Assembly (NCBI GenBank): GCA_009886305.1
Contig: QXZO01000026.1
Span: 1 to 8,466 of the forward strand
Reading direction: 5' to 3'
Length of the DNA: 8,466 nt
Source of the DNA: Betaproteobacteria bacterium
GTDB taxonomy: Bacteria; Pseudomonadota; Gammaproteobacteria; Burkholderiales; Eutrophovitaceae
This document shows positions 6,176-8,466 of the stretch, in pieces. Within the stretch, counting starts at the first letter, position 1. Every line of letters starts with the position of its first letter. The position numbers and the translations under genes are program-made. The notes beneath the pieces are model-generated. The model had not been told where the DNA came from, ran no database searches, and saw nothing but the letters and a program-made list of their open reading frames with translations.

Positions 6176-7483
6176 ATGAAGACGGTAAGGGTAGGATTGG
6201 TTGGCGTTGGTACCGTCGGCAGAGGTGTATTTGAGGTCCTTCAAAGAAATCGCGAAGAGATCTCTAGAAGGACGGGGCGAGAGATTGTTGTTGTTTCAGC
6301 TAGCGCGCGCAACGTTGAAAAAGCTTCAAAATTTCTTGGTTCACAAGTTAAAGTCTATCAAGATCCACTTGATGTTGTTCGTGATGAAAATGTCGATATT
6401 GTTATTGAATTAATCGGTGGCACAACAACAGCGCGAGTACTTATCGAGGAATCAGTTGCCTTATTAAAGCCGGTGGTCACGGCGAACAAGGCGCTGATAG
6501 CAGAATTTGGAAATGAGTTGTTTGCTCAAGCAAAAGCGAATGGATCTGTCGTCGCTTACGAGGCCGCGGTAGCTGGCGGCATCCCGATCATCAAGGCTTT
6601 ACGTGAAGGGCTCGCAGCGAATCGTATCGATTCAGTCGCAGGTATCGTAAATGGAACGACTAACTTCATTCTTTCGGAAATGCGTGACAAGGGGATATCT
6701 TTTCAGGAAGCATTAACAGACGCTCAGCGATTAGGTTATGCGGAAGCAGACCCAACTTTTGATATTGAAGGTATTGATGCGGGACAAAAATTAGCTATCA
6801 TTGCGGCTGTTTCTTTTGGCATATCGATTCAGCCTCAAAAAGTTTATTGCGAAGGAATTACGAATTTAACTGAAGCTGACATTCGGGCCGCAGAAGATTT
6901 TGGATATCGAGTTAAGCTTCTTGCGATTACCAAACGCAGGGCTGGTGGTTTTGAAATGCGGGTGCACCCCACATTGGTGTCCAACAAATGCGTTATTGCA
7001 AGCGTTGACGGGCCAATGAATGCGGTATTAGTTCAAGGTGACGCTGTCGGCCCAACACTTTATTACGGTGCGGGTGCTGGAGCAGAGCCAACAGCATCGG
7101 CTGTGATCGCTGATTTGATTGATGTTGTTCGCCTGCAAGAGGCCGATATGACTACGCACGTGCCTCATTTAGCTTTTCAAGAAGAACGCTTAAGCGAAGT
7201 TCCCATTTTAGATATGGGTGAGGTGGAGTCGTGCTTTTATCTTCGTTTGCGAGTTCGAGATGAACCTGGGGTATTGTCTGATATTGCAGGAATCTTGGCA
7301 GACTACTCTGTGTCTATTGAGGCGATGCGTCAACGTGAATCACATGTTAATGACGAAGGTGTTGATATCGTTATATTTACGCATAAAACCAAAGAAAGTT
7401 CGATCAATCATGCGTCAGAAAAAATCAGCGCGCTTGAGGCGATCTATGACACACCTGCGCGTCTTCGTATTGAGGCATTTTGA
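6176..7483 (+). CDS. hom: Homoserine dehydrogenase with C-terminal ACT domain
   Basis: Hom reduces aspartate 4-semialdehyde to homoserine with NAD(P)H, the entry to threonine and methionine. Domains in order: a Rossmann domain with GVGTVG (10-15), the NKALIAE segment (104-110), the catalytic and dimer region with GGIPIIKALREGL and NGTTNFIL (about 134-166), and the active-site stretch YAEADPTFDIEGIDAGQKLA. Glu190, Asp201 and Lys205 in that stretch fall at the spacing of the yeast enzyme's Glu208, Asp219 and Lys223. An ACT domain (about 353-432, with DEPGVLSDIAGILA) suggests feedback control, typically by threonine. The 435 residues match the monofunctional bacterial form; there is no aspartokinase fusion. 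The start at 6176 is backed by GGAG eight bases upstream. alaC lies 52 bp before and thrC 40 bp after, so an operon is likely. Confidence 0.97.
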   Translation: MKTVRVGLVGVGTVGRGVFEVLQRNREEISRRTGREIVVVSASARNVEKASKFLGSQVKVYQDPLDVVRDENVDIVIELIGGTTTARVLIEESVALLKPVVTANKALIAEFGNELFAQAKANGSVVAYEAAVAGGIPIIKALREGLAANRIDSVAGIVNGTTNFILSEMRDKGISFQEALTDAQRLGYAEADPTFDIEGIDAGQKLAIIAAVSFGISIQPQKVYCEGITNLTEADIRAAEDFGYRVKLLAITKRRAGGFEMRVHPTLVSNKCVIASVDGPMNAVLVQGDAVGPTLYYGAGAGAEPTASAVIADLIDVVRLQEADMTTHVPHLAFQEERLSEVPILDMGEVESCFYLRLRVRDEPGVLSDIAGILADYSVSIEAMRQRESHVNDEGVDIVIFTHKTKESSINHASEKISALEAIYDTPARLRIEAF

Positions 7484-7523
7484 TGGTGTCGCGTTTTTAA
7501 TAAATACAGTTTAGAGTGAGTTT

Positions 7524-8466
7524 ATGAACAATCATCATTACACGGGCTTGATACAAAAGTACCGAGACCGGCTTCCCGTAGAGGATTCCACGAGAGTTAT
7601 TTCGTTAAATGAAGGGAACACGCCACTTATAGAGTTAAAAAATTTACCTGGTAAGTTAGGTTGGGAGCACAAGATATTTTGTAAGTTCGAGGGCTTAAAC
7701 CCGACGGGTTCGTTCAAAGATCGAGGTATGACCATGGCGGTCACAAAAGCAGTGGAGTCTGGTGCGAAAGCGATCATCTGCGCATCCACGGGTAATACCT
7801 CTGCCGCTGCGGCAGCGTATGCTGCGCGTGCAGGTATTAAAAGTTTTGTTTTAATTCCTGAAGGAAAAATTGCGCTTGGTAAGCTATCGCAAGCGATGAT
7901 GCACGGGGCAACTGTCATACAGATCAGAGGTAACTTTGATGACGGGATGCGGCTTGTACAAGAGCTTTCCTCTAGCATGCCTTTGAACCTAGTCAACTCG
8001 ATCAATCCATATAGGCTACAAGGTCAGAAGACAATTGCTTTTGAGGTAATCGAAGCGCTTGGTGATGCCCCTGATTATCATGTAATGCCAGTTGGAAATG
8101 CTGGTAACATTTCCGCTCATTGGATTGGTTACAGTGAGGCATCAGGTCAGCAGTGCGGCAGTTGTAATCTTTGTAATGGACAATGTGCTTTTAAGGGTGA
8201 TGTCATTAGCACAAAAAGGCCAACGTTAGTTGGATACCAAGCGTCAGGAGCGGCCCCGTTTCTTAGGAACGAAATGGTAGATTCACCAGAGACGCTTGCT
8301 ACCGCTATACGAATTGGCCATCCAGTATCTTGGGATTTGGCGTGGGCTGCTCAAAAGGAATCAATGGGTTGGTTTGAAGAATGTACTGATGAGGAAATCT
8401 TGCGCGCTCAAAAGGTGCTCGCTGAATCGGAAGGCATATTTTGTGAGCCGGCCTCTGCCATTACGG
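7524..8466 (+). CDS. thrC: Threonine synthase with a cysteine-rich loop insertion (3'-truncated)
   Basis: ThrC converts O-phosphohomoserine to threonine and phosphate with PLP. The window holds the first 314 codons; the reading frame is open at the edge. Motifs: EGNTPLIEL (30-38), the PLP lysine in GLNPTGSFKDRGM (Lys65), the phosphate/PLP loop STGNTSAAAA, PVGNAGNISAHWIGY, and after the loop LVGYQASGAAPFLR and TAIRIGHPVSW, all typical of the short bacterial ThrC (TIGR00260-like). The start at 7524 follows GAGTGAG by a few bases and 40 bp after the hom stop. The odd feature is the loop after HWIGY: it is about 17 residues longer than in the Thermus-type enzyme as I recall it, and contains Cys211, Cys214, Cys217 and Cys221 (C-x2-C-x2-C-x3-C). 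Both flanks stay in frame and conserved, so this is a true insertion rather than a sequencing slip. The PLP residues appear intact. Confidence 0.95.
   Translation, partial: MNNHHYTGLIQKYRDRLPVEDSTRVISLNEGNTPLIELKNLPGKLGWEHKIFCKFEGLNPTGSFKDRGMTMAVTKAVESGAKAIICASTGNTSAAAAAYAARAGIKSFVLIPEGKIALGKLSQAMMHGATVIQIRGNFDDGMRLVQELSSSMPLNLVNSINPYRLQGQKTIAFEVIEALGDAPDYHVMPVGNAGNISAHWIGYSEASGQQCGSCNLCNGQCAFKGDVISTKRPTLVGYQASGAAPFLRNEMVDSPETLATAIRIGHPVSWDLAWAAQKESMGWFEECTDEEILRAQKVLAESEGIFCEPASAIT
8154..8186 (+). other. Four-cysteine motif encoded within thrC
   Basis: Codons 211-221 of thrC read CGSCNLCNGQC, four cysteines spaced C-x2-C-x2-C-x3-C. The spacing equals the ligand spacing of a bacterial-ferredoxin [4Fe-4S] motif, but the proline that usually follows the fourth cysteine is absent (alanine here) and there is no second motif in the visible part. 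A structural zinc site or redox-active disulfides would be alternatives. The coding call is certain; metal binding is inference only. Confidence 0.6.

Noticed and set aside
7538..8005. A 155-codon open frame on the minus strand across thrC.
   Set aside because: It lies fully antisense to strongly conserved thrC codons, resembles no family I know, and has no upstream signals; it is a shadow of the real gene.
8154..8186. A frameshift or chimeric junction as the source of the thrC cysteine segment.
   Set aside because: Conserved threonine synthase sequence continues in the same frame on both sides, so an insertion is the simpler reading.

Overview
The window reads as ordinary chromosomal DNA of a gammaproteobacterium, or less likely a betaproteobacterium. 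The evidence is a PrmB-type L3 glutamine methyltransferase, an RluB-type pseudouridine synthase, the succinylase branch of lysine synthesis (DapC, DapD) and an AlaC-hom-thrC series. Base composition is moderately AT-rich by eye. I see no mobile element, tRNA, rRNA, CRISPR array or prophage signature. Coding density is very high and no gap exceeds about 131 bases. The genus cannot be told from the sequence alone.

Layout: the 3' part of rluB (+ strand) enters from the left edge and ends inside the tail of the convergent gene prmB, a 67-bp antisense overlap. A leftward (- strand) cluster runs from about 4759 down to 515: a small Mth938-like protein, a DUF218/ElyC-like membrane protein joined to it by an ATGA overlap, then dapC, dapD and prmB. 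A 131-bp divergent intergenic region (4760-4890) follows. From it a rightward cluster runs to the edge: alaC, hom and thrC, the last cut off by the window end.

Taken together this is an amino-acid and cell-wall supply locus. hom and thrC carry aspartate semialdehyde toward threonine. dapD and dapC carry the same precursor pool toward diaminopimelate for lysine and peptidoglycan. AlaC makes alanine from pyruvate. The DUF218 protein is of a family linked to envelope carbon metabolism. rluB and prmB modify 23S rRNA and ribosomal protein L3.

Most of the content is conventional. The one protein feature that stands out is a cysteine-rich insertion (C-x2-C-x2-C-x3-C) in a loop of threonine synthase, which resembles a metal or iron-sulfur ligand set. 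The second point of interest is a dense set of inverted repeats in the alaC/Mth938 divergent region, next to a promoter-like sequence that would give alaC an almost leaderless mRNA.
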